64,000 bases of DNA, taken from positions 62,001 to 126,000 of the forward strand of contig JBAKBP010003234.1 of NCBI GenBank assembly GCA_037953745.1, given 5' to 3'. Source of the stretch: Lithodes maja (Eukaryota; Arthropoda; Malacostraca; Decapoda; Lithodidae). The notes below the pieces were generated by a model. The model worked only from the letters and a program-made list of their open reading frames with translations. It was not told where the DNA came from and made no database searches. Both the position numbers and the translations under genes were made by a program. Shown one piece after another: positions 21,862 to 35,702 of this stretch (positions are counted from its first letter, which is position 1; every line of letters starts with the position of its first letter).

Positions 21862-22815
21862 TGGTGGTGGTGGTGGTGATGGTCGGGGTGGTGGTGGTGA
21901 TGGTCGGGGTGGTGGTGGTGGTGGAGATGGTGGTGGTGGTGGTGGAGATGGTGGTGGTGGTGGTGGAGATGGTGGTGGTGGTGGTGGTGGTGGAGATGGT
22001 GGTGGTGGTGGTGGAGATGGTGGTGGTGGTGGTGGAGATGGTGGTGGTGGTGGTGGTGGTGGAGATGGTGGTGGTGGTGGTGGAGATGGTGGTGATGGTG
22101 GTGGTGGTGGTGGTGGTGGTGGTGATGGTCGGGGTGGTGGTGGTGGATGGTGCGGGGTGGTGGGGTGTTGTGGTGGTGGAGATGGTGGTGGTGGTGGTGG
22201 AGATGGTGGTGGTGGTGGTGGAGATGGTGGTGGTGGTGGTGGTGGAGATGGTGGTGGTGGTGGTGGTGGTGGTGATGGTCGGGGTGGTGGTGGTGGTGGA
22301 GATGGTGGTGGTGGTGGTGGAGAAGGTGGTGGTGGTGGTGGAGATGGTGGTGGTGGTGGTGGAGATGGTGGTGGTGGTGGTGGTGGTGGAGATGGTGGTG
22401 GTGGTGGTGGTGATGGTGGTGGTGGTGGTGGTGGTGGTGGTGATGGTCGGGGTGGTGGTGGTGATGGTCGGGGTGGTGGTGGTGGTGGAGATGGTGGTGG
22501 TGGTGGTGGAGATGGTGGTGGTGGTGGTGGAGATGGTGGTGGTGGTGGTGGAGATGGTGGTGGTGGTGGTGGAGGTGGTGGGGTGGTGGTGGTGGTGGTG
22601 GTGGGGTGGTGGTGGTGTGGTGGTGGTGGTGGTGGTGGTGGAGATGGTGGTGGTGGTGGAGATGGTGGTGGTGGTGGTGGTGGTGGAGATGGTGGTGGTG
22701 GTGGTGGAGATGGTGGTTGGTATTGTGGTGGTGGAGATGGTGGTGGTGAGATGGTGGTGGTGGTGGTGGAGATGGTGGTGGAGGTGGTGGAGATGGTGGT
22801 GGTGGTGGTGGAGAT
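21862..22815 (+). repeat. GGT/GGA microsatellite, right part
   Basis: About 950 bp of TGG repeats with GGAGATGG and GATGGTCGGGG interruptions at quasi-regular spacing. It is the continuation of 13618-13728 beyond element B. Confidence 0.9.
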
Positions 22816-23892
<1,077 letters not shown>

Positions 23893-26619
23893 TATACAAA
23901 TATATAAATGAAACAAAATTATAAATAAAATAAAATGATAGGCTTATAAATAAAATAAATAAAAACTATAATAAATACAAATATTTATAAAATAACTATA
24001 TAAATACTCGATTATGGGCCCTGCCCTTGCTCTGGACCTAGGGGGTGGTCCCATTGACACCCTGGGGAACAGGAACAATAACAAAAACAAATATATAAAT
24101 GAAACAAAATTATAAATAAAATAAAATGATAGGCCTATAAATGAAATAAATAAAAACTATAATAAATAAAAATATATATAAAATAACTATATAAATACTC
24201 GATTATGGGCCCTGCCCTTGCTCTGGACCTAGGAGGTGGTCCCATTGACACCCTGGGGAACAGGAACAATAACAAAAACAAATATATAAATGAAACAAAA
24301 TTATAAATAAAATAAAATGATAGGCCTATAAATAAAATAAATACAAACTATAATAAATAAAAAAATATATAAAATAACTATATAAATACTCGATTATGGG
24401 CCCTGCCCTTGCTCTGGACCTAGGGGGTAGTCCCATTGACACCCTGGGGAACAGGAACAATAACAAAAACAAATATATAAATGAAACAAAATTATAAATA
24501 AAATAAAATGATAGGCCTATAAATAAAATAAATAAAAACTATAATAAATAAAAATATATATAAAATAACTATATAAATACTCGATTATGGGCCCTGCCCT
24601 TGCTCTGGACCTAGGAGGTGGTCCCATTGACACCCTGGGGAACAGGAACAATAACAAAAACAAATATATAAATGAAACAAAATTATAAATAAAATAAAAT
24701 GATAGGCCTATAAATAAAATAAATAAAAACTATAATAAATAAAAATATATATAAAATAACTATATAAATACTCGATTATGGGCCCTGCCCTTGCTCTGGA
24801 CCTAGGGGGTGGTCCCATTGACACCCTGGGGAACAGGAACAATAACAAAAACAAATATATAAATGAAACAAAATTATAAATAAAATAAAATGATAGGCCT
24901 ATAAATAAAATAAATAAAAACTATAATAAATAAAAAATATATAAAATAACTATATAAATACTCGATTATGGGCCCTGCCCTTGCTCTGGACCTAGGGGGT
25001 AGTCCCATTGACACCCTGGGGAACAGGAACAATAACAAAAACAAATATATAAATGAAACAAAATTATAAATAAAATAAAATGATAGGCCTATAAATAAAA
25101 TAAATAAAAACTATAATAAATACAAATATATATAAAATAACTATATAAATACTCGATTATGGGCCCTGCCCTTGCTCTGGACCTAGGGGGTGGTCCCATT
25201 GACACCCTGGGGAACAGGAACAATAACAAAAACAAATATATAAATGAAACAAAATTATAAATAAAATAAAATGATAGGCCTATAAATAAAATAAATAAAA
25301 ACTATAATAAATACAAATATATATAAAATAACTATATAAATACTCGATTATGGGCCCTGCCCTTGCTCTGGACCTAGGGGGTGGTCCCATTGACACCCTG
25401 GGGAACAGGAACAATAACAAAAACAAATATATAAATGAAACAAAATTATAAATAAAATAAAATGATAGGCCTATAAATAAAATAAATAAAAACTATAATA
25501 AATACAAATATATATAAAATAACTATATAAATACTCGATTATGGGCCCTGCCCTTGCTCTGGACCTAGGGGGTGGTCCCATTGACACCCTGGGGAACAGG
25601 AACAATAACAAAAACAAATATATAAATGAAACAAAATTATAAATAAAATAAAATGATAGGCCTATAAATAAAATAAATAAAAACTATAATAAATACAAAT
25701 ATATATAAAATAACTATATAAATACTCGATTATGGGCCCTGCCCTTGCTCTGGACCTAGGGGGTGGTCCCATTGACACCCTGGGGAACAGGAACAATAAC
25801 AAAAACAAATATATAAATGAAACAAAATTATAAATAAAATAAAATGATAGGCCTATAAATAAAATAAATAAAAACTATAATAAATACAAATATATATAAA
25901 ATAACTATATAAATACTCGATTATGGGCCCTGCCCTTGCTCTGGACCTAGGGGGTGGTCCCATTGACACCCTGGGGAACAGGAACAATAACAAAAACAAA
26001 TATATAAATGAAACAAAATTATAAATAAAATAAAATGATAGGCCTATAAATAAAATAAATAAAAACTATAATAAATACAAATATATATAAAATAACTATA
26101 TAAATACTCGATTATGGGCCCTGCCCTTGCTCTGGACCTAGGGGGTGGTCCCATTGACACCCTGGGGAACAGGAACAATAACAAAAACAAATATATAAAT
26201 GAAACAAAATTATAAATAAAATAAAATGATAGGCCTATAAATAAAATAAATAAAAACTATAATTAATACAAATATATATAAAATAACTATATAAATACTC
26301 GATTATGGGCCCTGCCCTTGCTCTGGACCTAGGGGGTGGTCCCATTGACACCCTGGGGAACAGGAACAATAACAAAAACAAATATATAAATGAAACAAAA
26401 TTATAAATAAAATAAAATGATAGGCCTATAAATAAAATAAATAAAAACTAATAAATACAAATATATATAAAATAACTATATAAATACTCGATTATGGGCC
26501 CTGCCCTTGCTCTGGACCTAGGGGGTGGTCCCATTGACACCCTGGGGAACAGGAACAATAACAAAAACAAATATATAAATGAAACAAAATTATAAATAAA
26601 ATAAAATGATAGGCCTATA
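23893..26619 (+). repeat. 191-bp satellite array, about 14 units
   Basis: The anchor GGGCCCTGCCCTTGCTCTGG recurs at 24016, 24207, 24398, 24589, 24780, 24970, 25161, 25352 and onwards to 26496, with a period of 189-191 bp. Each unit has a GC-rich part of about 70 bp and an AT-rich part of about 120 bp (TAAATAAAATAAA type). Units differ by only a few bases. The array ends abruptly at the CCA microsatellite. Confidence 0.93.
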
Positions 26620-27386
26620 ACCATCTCCTCCTCCACCACCACCACCACCACCACCTTCTCCACCACCACCACCACCCCGACCATCACCACCACCACCACC
26701 ACTATCTCCACCACCACCCCCACCATCTCCACCACCACCACCACCCCCACCATCACCACCACCACCACCACCATCTCCACCACCACCACCACCATCTCCA
26801 CCACCACCACCACCATCTCCACCACCACCACCACCATCTCCACCACTACCACCACCATCTCCACCACCACCACCACCATCTCCACCACCACCATCTCCAC
26901 CACCACCACCACCATCTCCACCACCACCACCACCATCTCTACCACCACCACCACCACCACCACCACCACCCCGACCATCACCACCATCTCCACCACCACC
27001 ACCACCATCTCCACCACCACCACCACCACCACCATCACCATCTTCACCACCACCACCACCATCTCCACCACCACCACCACCATCTCCACCACCACCACCA
27101 CCACCACCACCATCTCCACCACCACCACCACCATCTCCACCACCACCACCACCCCGACCATCACCACCACCACCCCGACCATCACCACCACCACCATCAC
27201 CACCACCACCACCACCACCATCTCCACCACCACCATCTCCACCACCACCACCACCATCTCCACCACCACCACCACCATCTCCACCACCACCACCACCACC
27301 ACCACCATCACCACCATCTCCACCACCACCACCACCACCACCATCTCCACCACCACCACCATCTCCACCACCACCACCACCACCAA
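26620..27386 (-). repeat. CCA/TCC microsatellite (GGT on the minus strand)
   Basis: About 770 bp of ACC repeats with ATCTCC and CCCGACCATC interruptions, the mirror of the left GGT tract. It adjoins the right inverted arm. Confidence 0.9.
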
Positions 27387-28362
27387 AAATGTTGACTGTA
27401 CTTACTCACACTGCTGAGATTCCCTCGTGGCCACCAAGCCGTATATGTAGAGTGCTTTTTGCCCATAAAAAACTTAACCTCCCAAGCACTTTCCACCAAT
27501 AAATTATCGAGCAAAAATGCAAGCACTTTCCACCACTAATTATCGAGCAAAAATGCACAGGGCTGAGGGAGCATGGCGACATATGCTCGACCAGTAATGA
27601 AAGTTTTTTCACTAAGAAACACTAATACAAGGTAAGATACACTACTTGAACAGATAAATAGCAATATAATTGACTGATATTTATATGAAAGTGTTCCACA
27701 AACAAGCAAAACGTTTGGCAAAAAGCATGGCCCCTCCCTCCACCACCTTGGTCACGTAGCCTACACCAGAGAATGCTCGACCAGTAATAAAAGTGTTTTC
27801 ACTATAAACACTTATACAAGTAAAATACACTACTTCAAGTGATAAATAGCAATATAATTGACTCAATATGGTATGAAAGTGATCCACAAACAAGCGAAAC
27901 CATGGCCCCTCGTGGAGCCCACCTTGGTCACGTACACCAGACTATCAAAACACTTCACTAACATGGTTTTTATACCCTAAACAAGAATAACACAATAATC
28001 CATCGATAACCCAACGATATAGCACTTCGTTTGGGTTATATTAGGGCAGTAATATCAGCCAGGCTGGGCAAAATGGAGGCCCCTTGGTTTAAAGGGCCAC
28101 ACACACCCACCTACTAGGCTGACTGATGGGAAGAAACTGACTCTCTCTACCACCGCGGGGCCCTCACAGGGACGCTAGGGGGTTGCTAGATTTTCCCACA
28201 TGTACATCTAACTTATCGGACTTACCAGCCAAAAAACCGGCTCAATTGCGTCATAAACTTATTTTCTAGCAATATAATAAGTCCATATGACGCGATCGCG
28301 TCATATGTGTTTTTGGTTCACTCTGCCATATGACGCGATCGAGTCATATATGTCTGGGAGAG
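27387..28362 (-). repeat. Right inverted arm
   Basis: Reverse complement of the left arm 12639-13617, including the CTCTCCCAGAC tip, palindromes, the tandem pair and the 38-bp units. It is bounded outside by TTAA (28363-28366), then CATTCCCTAACATC. Confidence 0.85.
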
Positions 28363-29108
28363 TTAACATTCCCTAACATCTGTCTTGCCAGACTAAACTT
28401 CTGAAGACCCATCGCCCCATAAATCTATGTATGCAATCCTTAGGTTAAGTATTTTTATCCGCCATTGTGTTCACCTTTTCCATTTACTTTCCACAATTGT
28501 CATACGTCTTCCCCTTGCCTCCTTCGTATCCACAGCCCACACTACGCCAATTTACTTCGTGTATTACACCTCTTACACCTCACGTACACTAACCCCCTCG
28601 TGTCCTACACTCCTAACTACAAAGATGATGAACAGGAATATACATTCATATTAAAAACACCCATGCCCTGTCCCGACGTTGAGCCAATGCCAACACATCA
28701 GACAGCCATAATTATATCTATGTATGTTCTTACATCCGAGAAGTAGATGTTATATATTTTAGAAGTTAAAACACCCACGATTGTCCCTAGACCTCGTATA
28801 TCATTTTCCATGACGAGTATAGATATATGTAACCCGTGCTCAGTCGCCCCTTGCATTGTTCCTCTAGTAACTAAGTATTAATATTAACATTCCCTAACAT
28901 CTTGTCTTGCCAGACTAAACTTCTGAAGACCCATCGCCCCATAAATCTATGTATGCAATCCTTAGGTTAAGTATTTTTATCCGCCATTGTGTTCACCTTT
29001 TCCATTTACTTTCCACAATTGTCATACGTCTTCCCCTTGCCTCCTTCGTATCCACAGCCCACACTACGCCAATTTACTTCGTGTCTTACACCTCTTACCC
29101 CAACCAGA
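28363..29108 (+). repeat. Direct duplication of about 220 bp
   Basis: 28363-28585 and about 28886-29108 are nearly identical from TTAACATTCCCTAACATC to TTACACCTCTTAC. The copy at 28886 is preceded by TAAGTATTAATA rather than by the inverted arm, and so shows a version of the site without the arm. No coding sequence seen. Confidence 0.8.
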
Positions 29109-31618
29109 GATTGTATAAGATAACCTGGTTACCAGTATCTGTCATAAGTACCCCGAAACAATAACTAAGTACCCCTACGAACTGCCGCTTTTGTTGGTAT
29201 TTATATTTATATTTAATAGAAAACGCAGTTCCCAGGACCAACTAATAGTATCCATAACCCTCGGACTGATCACATAACTCTATCTTTTCCAGACTCATAT
29301 ACCACCCCATAGTTGCATTCCCCGGTAGCATATTTTGGCTAACGTATTCTACTGCCATTTCAAACTTTCCATATCAAGTGTAGCCTAATGCCACCCCCAC
29401 GCCCAGGGACCTTAGGGGCAAAATTTCCCTGTAGCCCTTGAACTCTCCCCCCCTCTCAGTAAGAATTCCCGCGCTTCTCGACTCTTGTCCGACCTAGCCT
29501 CTCTCTCATACCTCTTGAAGATCCTTGAATTGTCCGTTGCTAACGCTCTCCAACCTTTTATATATATACTCCTATCCAGCCTACCTTCACTTAGTAGGCC
29601 AGAACAACATTAGAACTTTACTAGCCCCTTGCATGCCATCTATTCTCTTACAACACATTCACAACCCTGCACCCAATGGTCGTCGGTGCGAGGCTAGCCG
29701 CCCCGCCAGTTACTAACTTCTATTGCCATACTTCCAGATAAATGTGGCAGAGTTAGCAACCCAGTCTCCACCACATCCAGCAAACTCTACAATTAACAAC
29801 CAGCCGAGTAAAACCAGCTAGCTAAGGCACCTTCGGTTTTGGTATTAAAGACACCCACATCTGTCTCATACACAGAGGGTTATTATAAACACTGGTGATA
29901 TGGCAAGCCCCTAGCCACAGCCGCCGGACGACGATCACAGAGAGAGGGCGCCCAGCTCCCCCTTTTTGCCCACCCGAGGAGGGAGACCCCCACCCCCGCG
30001 GAGGTATACCTGGCCCCTGTTTTGACTTTCGAGTCATTGCCAGGTAGCACAGGAATTCTTCCTATCAATGAACTAACCATGAATGACTAACACCTTTACT
30101 AACCTCTATTAACTCACAATAAACCATTTACCTTTCTTGCATGCTCTGATCACTAAATTAGCACCTCAGCTATACCATAGAATGAAGATTGAACAATCTA
30201 GAGAGACATTCCTATCACAGCTGTCCCCATCCTCCTCGCAAAGTAGATCCAGTCTCTCTCCCCTAAATACGTCCAGTATAGCCAAAATAGTACCTCTTAC
30301 TAAGGCTCAGTTATATGAAATATAAAGGCTTCCTATAGCCCTGTGCCACAACAGTAAATACCATCTTACCTAGTCTCCATTTCTATTGAGAGCTCAATTA
30401 AGTTCATAAGACTCGAGATCCCTACTGTCTACAGGGTCCAGAACCGAGCCTATAAATCTAACTCCCGCCCCCAGTCAAATCAGTTGAAAGCTAGACACCA
30501 ACCAGTGGTCACTACCCTGCAGTTTACCTCTAGCTCTGCCTTGTGTTGTTCCGGAGTTGAGAGATTCCAGATCCGGCAGACTCCGTGGCAGAGAAGACTG
30601 ATAGAAGCATCTGTCCATGTACAAGTCCTAACGTGCACCTTATAACCTTCACACAAATTCGTGGGTATATAAGTGTGTAGCCAGCAACGATCATCAAGAG
30701 ATCCGACTTGAGAACTAACTACATTTTGGACCATCTGGACGGCCGAGGAACCAGTCGTTAGCCCCCAACATCACCGGAAGCAAGATAACCAGGACCAGAT
30801 CTACCCATACTATTCAAGATTCATGTTGCTAGTACTAAGTGTTATAGTACTAGCTTGATACTCACTTATTAACTTTCTATAAAGTGGCTAAGACCTTGTC
30901 CAGCGCAATTCATATTTAACCATTCCATTTGGGACGTACTAAGCGATCAGTGCTCTTTAATTAACAGGCGACTTTGACTCTCATAATTACCTTATTCAGA
31001 TATTAAAACTCTAGTGATATCTAACGTCGCCCACTGATTTGTGTTCTACGTATTTCTGCCTCAAGAATATCAAACTTAGTTCAGTACCCCCATGAGGTTA
31101 CTAGAGATTGCCGTGTTCTACAATACGCGTGTCTAATCCTAACTGTGAGCTGCTACTTGGGCACGCGACCAGCCAGCAAGAGGTCAAATCAGTGACATTG
31201 AATTATACGAATATATTGAGGTCTTCCAGTAAAATATAAACTTGCTAATTAAACCCGTGATCAGAAGATTATACCTGAACGTTGGAAGTGGGAGACTAGG
31301 CTCCATCCAGATCCGCTAATGCTAGCAGTTCCCTTCTATCATATTTTGTTTTGTGCGAATATAACTATCTTTCTATGCTCTTTATTTCTTTACTTAAATA
31401 ATCGTAAACTTGTGTCGTGTTACCGTGTGTTTATTTTGTGTTCTCTATTCCTCATACCCTGTATTGTGCATGCAGCCTTATATACCCAGTCATTCAGAAC
31501 TCACATTACCCAAGTTAAACCTGTAGAAAAACAGGGCATAACAAGACTCCTTCTCCACATTATAGCCAGGGGTTTTGAGAGGTTTTCCTTAAATTTTTTC
31601 ATTTTTCATTACATTTCT
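29109..31618. other. No gene recognised
   Basis: About 2.5 kb of non-repetitive-looking, moderately AT-rich sequence with only short frames. None has a recognisable domain. It may be an old non-coding repeat or an LTR, but I cannot identify its ends. Confidence 0.5.
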
Positions 31619-31800
31619 TGTCTTTTCAAAACCAATTAAGTCCGTCTCATAATAGTTCGTGTTTATCGCTCACTTCCCCTTCTGCATCTCTCTTTCTATC
31701 TATCTTGTCTTTTCCGAACCAATAAGTCCGTCTCATAATAGTTCGTGTTTATCGCTCACTCCCCCTCTGTAACTCTCTCTTTCTATCTATCTATCTCTCT
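31619..31800 (+). repeat. Tandem duplication with CTAT microsatellite
   Basis: Two units of about 88 bp both contain AGTCCGTCTCATAATAGTTC, GTGTTTATCGCTCAC and TCTTTCTATCTATC. The second ends in a longer CTAT run. Confidence 0.8.
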
Positions 31801-32623
31801 AATGCATCTACGTAACTCCCTTATACATTAACATAACTATGTCTTATTTGGACTTTTTGTAATCTTTGAATCATTTCTAATGCAATGGAATTGAAAAATA
31901 TAATATATAATAAATATAAGGCCGAAACTCGGCTCTTCGCTCCGAATGCGAAATAATTTTTCTCAGCCTTTCGGACAAATCCGAAAGGCTGAACCATGAG
32001 TTCAAATTGAAATGCTTGTCCGAAAGCCTTGGAATTCCGAAAGAGTGAAGTACGAAAGAGCGAGGGTTTACTGTACTGTATTGATAAAACCACATTACCT
32101 CCACTCTAGATGGCTGTTGGAACAGAACTGGGAGTGATCAGCCGACTTGTGTTCAATTCCAGGAGTTATGAAATGCATCCTGTGGCAAACTATAGACTTT
32201 TATAAAACCGTATGCGATTTTTGCGGCCGGTCAATGAAAGTACAGTACCATTGTTTTGGGTGGCCTGACGCTACTTCTATCGCATAAATCTACCTCTTAT
32301 ATGATATATTTTATATATTTCAAAGTAAGATACGGTCACCATAAGTGTATCAAGTCGAAGCCAAACACATTGTCCACTGTCACGATGTCTAGTGGTGATT
32401 TTTAATCATTACCTTGGGAAATAATGGCAATATATCGCTCAAATTCTATTAACCCCTTCAGACTCATATGATGCAGAGGTTGCCAGATTATCAATAAGAA
32501 ATAGAGTTCTCTCACTCTTATAATTACCTCTCCAAAATTAGTTTTCTGCCCACAGCTAACTCAAAGACAACTACAGAGGTTGAAGTAACTAAACTAGAGG
32601 TTTCTAAATATCCCTGATGGTAA
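31801..32623. other. No gene recognised
   Basis: AT-rich sequence. A short local inverted repeat (TTCCGAAAG-type copies) lies around 31965-32060. No domain is found in any frame. Confidence 0.45.
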
Positions 32624-33092
32624 TACGGTTTTGACAACCCGTAAGGGAAGGAAGGAAAAACTACTATTTATTGGTGGCTCCTGAAGTCAATGACGTAAGA
32701 GCCTATGGTAATATGGCCTCGTTCCGGGCTCCTCTGAGCCCGGGTTAATCCTGATCACTACGGTCGAGAACCAATATCTTCTTAGGGGGTACCCCTTAAT
32801 AATTCCTAAGGTACGTCATTGAGACGGAGCCACTGAAAAGTGAAAAATAAAAGGAAAAGGAATAGTACAGTTCGAACACCGCGCCACTTGCGCATTCAGG
32901 TCTTCCTCTGTTCCCATGAGCATGCCCTGATATCCCAGTTGACCTTGAACTGGTCTCTAAAGCATATACCAAATTGAGCATGTGAATGGGAAGGGGATGG
33001 AGGGAGGGCAATTTCGTCATTGACTTCAGGAGCCACCAATAAATAGTAGTTTTTCCTTCCTTCCCTTACGGGTTGTCAAAACCGTAATTTAT
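32624..33092. repeat. MITE-like or foldback unit with about 72-bp terminal inverted repeats
   Basis: The left end TACGGTTTTGACAACCCGTA and its continuation through GGGAAGGAAGGAAAAACTAC and TATTTATTGGTGGCTCC recur inverted at 33016-33092. The outer dinucleotide TA could be a TA target duplication. The interior has no protein domain. A further partial copy of TTTATTGGTGGCTCC follows the right end and forms a near-perfect hairpin around CTTACGTCAATGACGTAAG. Confidence 0.7.
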
Positions 33093-33125
33093 TGGTGGCT
33101 CCTTACGTCAATGACGTAAGAGCCT

Positions 33126-33602
33126 AGCATATCACGACCGGTGGAGGGACCTTCAGATGCTCTTTAGCTATAAAACAAATTAAAAGGAAGACTGAAAACT
33201 AATATGTGAACTGTGACATGTATTTACTTATAAAAGGTATAACAGTAAGAAAAAGATATACAGTATAAGGCGGGTACCATTAAAAGAAGCCTTATTTCAT
33301 AGAAACAGAACTATTGAGATGTGAATACATACTGGTATTCTATCTCATCAATTTAGAGTAAAATCCAAAATAATGTTAAACATTTGTAGTTGCTATAAAC
33401 ATAGGTATTGCTATGTAATAGATGTGGTCCTAACATTCTTGTTATATGTTTCAGATTGTGTGACCTGCCTTTTCGTCATGGGACTTAAACACGCCCCCCT
33501 CTTTTCTTTTCATTTATAGTGACTGGCAGGGCACACTTTCTCTTATGCTGTTGGACTGGTAATAATAGTGCTGAATCAGATTCAACAGTCTACTTAATGC
33601 CC
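33126..33602 (-). other. Probable 3' untranslated part of DIRS-1
   Basis: This lies directly after the recombinase stop (33603-33605, minus strand). It has no coding sequence. The 3' terminal repeat of DIRS-1 must lie in or beyond this segment, but I could not recognise it. Confidence 0.35.
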
Positions 33603-33638
33603 TCAAGGGGTATGTTCTTGCCTTAAAGCTATGCATGG
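33603..33638 (-). pseudogene. Last codons of the DIRS-1 recombinase
   Basis: Across element C the recombinase frame continues from PNLP to CIALRQEHTP and a stop at 33603-33605. The C at the joint comes from the duplicated target ATGG. The related DIRS-2 protein has PRPVIAL at the same place, which supports the join. Confidence 0.7.
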
Positions 33639-35457
33639 TGTGACGCACCCAGTGCGTGGCAACGCAACCTGATTGTACTCCTTGGTACTCCACTGTACCG
33701 CCACTGTGTGGTACCGCTGTACCGCTGTACCGTGCTGGCTGCTTATATTGAGTGTGACAACGTATAACTATGTTCTTTGTATCTCTGCAAAGGTCTCGTC
33801 ATGTGCTAACCAGTGGTGGGTTTTGTTTTAAGCCATGTCGAGACCTTCCATTTAATATGTAGTATCAATAGAGAAGTTGATAGATAAGACAATGGGAGTT
33901 CAGAGAGAGAGAGTGAGTTAGTTTTCAGAGCGAGAGGGTAGCAACGCGCCACGCTGCCGGAGTGGTGGTTGCCAGACGTATGGACCGGTTGGCAGCCTTG
34001 CGCTTATAGCTAGGTGCGACAGGGTTGGTAGTCCATTGCCGCCTGCCTATGCTGCCTGGGTTGCCCATGTTGTCGTACTGCACATTGCCTGGAGGCTCGC
34101 TGTGTGTTCCATGATCAGGTTGCCTAGAACCTTTGAGATTCTAACATCCCTTGCCCTCTCTCCCAATTTCTCACGGTTGCACTCTTTCTCTCTGACGACA
34201 TTACTCTCATTTCATTCTTCTCTCTATTTAAATGCATAACCTTCCCTTGAGGTCCTAAAGGAGTTTCAGCACTCACCTCTCGTATTACTCTTAGGACAAG
34301 CATATATTTACATGTATTAGATTTAAGGGGTTAATGTGAACAGCGATCTTCTTGATGAGGATAGTTGGTGAACGTTCTACATGTTCACGAGTTATATGCC
34401 CAGCTCATCATCCAATTTGTGACTAGACTAGTGCCATGTGTAAGAGCCCGACCATGCCCAGGAGTTGTCTGTAGAGGGGCGAGGACTTAGCCTTGATTTG
34501 CCTACCGAGCCAGGAGCGAGTGCAGTACCAGAGACTACAGCTCGCTCGTAGTGCCGGTATAGTAGAGTAACGTAATTTATCTGTCCTTGTGTTCTCTGCA
34601 GTCTTTTCCTGGGTTCTCGCTTTCGGTGCTGGGACTCGTTGTTCCTGTGACTTGGCCTGCTAGCTAGAACACATGGGGATGATGAGTGGGTGATATCTTT
34701 ATTTTACTATGCATTGCAGCTCTCTTTAAGTTTATGTATATAACACTTTACAATACACATTACTCACACACAAGACAACACTATTAATACTTTCATGTAT
34801 CAATTAACTGCACTGTCGTTTTGCTGCTGTGTCCGGAGTTCCGTTGCGTAGGGCGCATACGGACTCAGAGGGGAGACAGAGTGAGAGAAGCGAAGTAGCC
34901 TATGCGGTAGTAGGCTACCGGCGCAGTACTGTTGCCTGCAACCTTTTAGTTATTCCAAGTATAGATTCATTATTATAATAAGTGACTACTATTTATGTTC
35001 CTTCCATGTGTATTATTAGGTATCTACTGGATCATGAACATCTTGTATGCTACATGCTAGTGCATGTTAGTAGGGGACAGTTATTCTAGTGCACGCGCTT
35101 TCAAGTAGGCGTGTACATTTGTCATTTAGCATTTCACTGTCATACCTTTAGCCTGCTTCTATTCTACATTATTAGAGGCTTAATATTAACGTAGTTTCTT
35201 GAGTATTGCATTTCTTTAGTCATAACGTAACCTATAAATGTCTGAGGGAGTTTAGCCTCATAGCCTACCCCTGTTGTACACTTTCGCCGAGTTAAGGTAC
35301 CTCGTTACCATAGACGATAACTCTGTAGGGCGTTGGTGCTTTTGTTGTCTGGAGCATATAGTATTTGGGACTGGAATCGAGCGTGTCGTTGTCACATAAG
35401 CCATTTCTGTCCTACGATCAAGAATCCCGAATATGTATTGCCGATCCAGCCGTAACA
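33639..35457 (+). repeat. 5' LTR of element C
   Basis: 1,819 bp. It contains a segment (about 34359-34483) absent from the 3' LTR. An identical short frame present in both LTRs (34036 and 41525) has no known domain and is simply LTR sequence. Confidence 0.92.
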
Positions 35458-35460
35458 AAA

Positions 35461-35478
35461 TGGCGACCTTGCACAAGA
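35461..35478 (+). promoter_or_regulatory. Primer binding site of element C
   Basis: Three bases after the LTR end AACA the sequence reads TGGCGACCTTGCACAAG. The first 12 bases are shared with element B. Confidence 0.65.
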
Positions 35479-35702
35479 TTCAGTAGTATCCTATCACATG
35501 TTTTTTGGAGAACTATTCTATGCTACCTAGTAGAGCTGGCTAGAATTTTCTTGCATATTGGAGGAATTTTTATTGTGTCATTATTGTATTGGTGGACTTG
35601 CAGATTGTTTCGTTGGGGGTGTCTAGAGTAGAGTCATTCAAGCATCTTTAACATTTTGTGAGTCGAGACTGCAATTAGTAATAAGCACTTTTTTTTTTTT
35701 TT

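Noticed and set aside
23893..26619. Regular repeats resembling a CRISPR array
   Set aside because: The whole 191-bp unit is repeated with no unique spacers; it is a satellite in a eukaryotic genome.
26448..27386. 312-codon Val/Met-rich frame
   Set aside because: Translation of the CCA microsatellite continuing into the satellite; not a gene.
31319..31639. 106-codon hydrophobic frame, possible small membrane protein
   Set aside because: No recognisable family, no context, and similar-length frames are expected by chance in AT-rich sequence.
34036..34239. 67-codon frame found identically at 41525-41728
   Set aside because: It lies in both LTRs of element C; identity is explained by LTR age.
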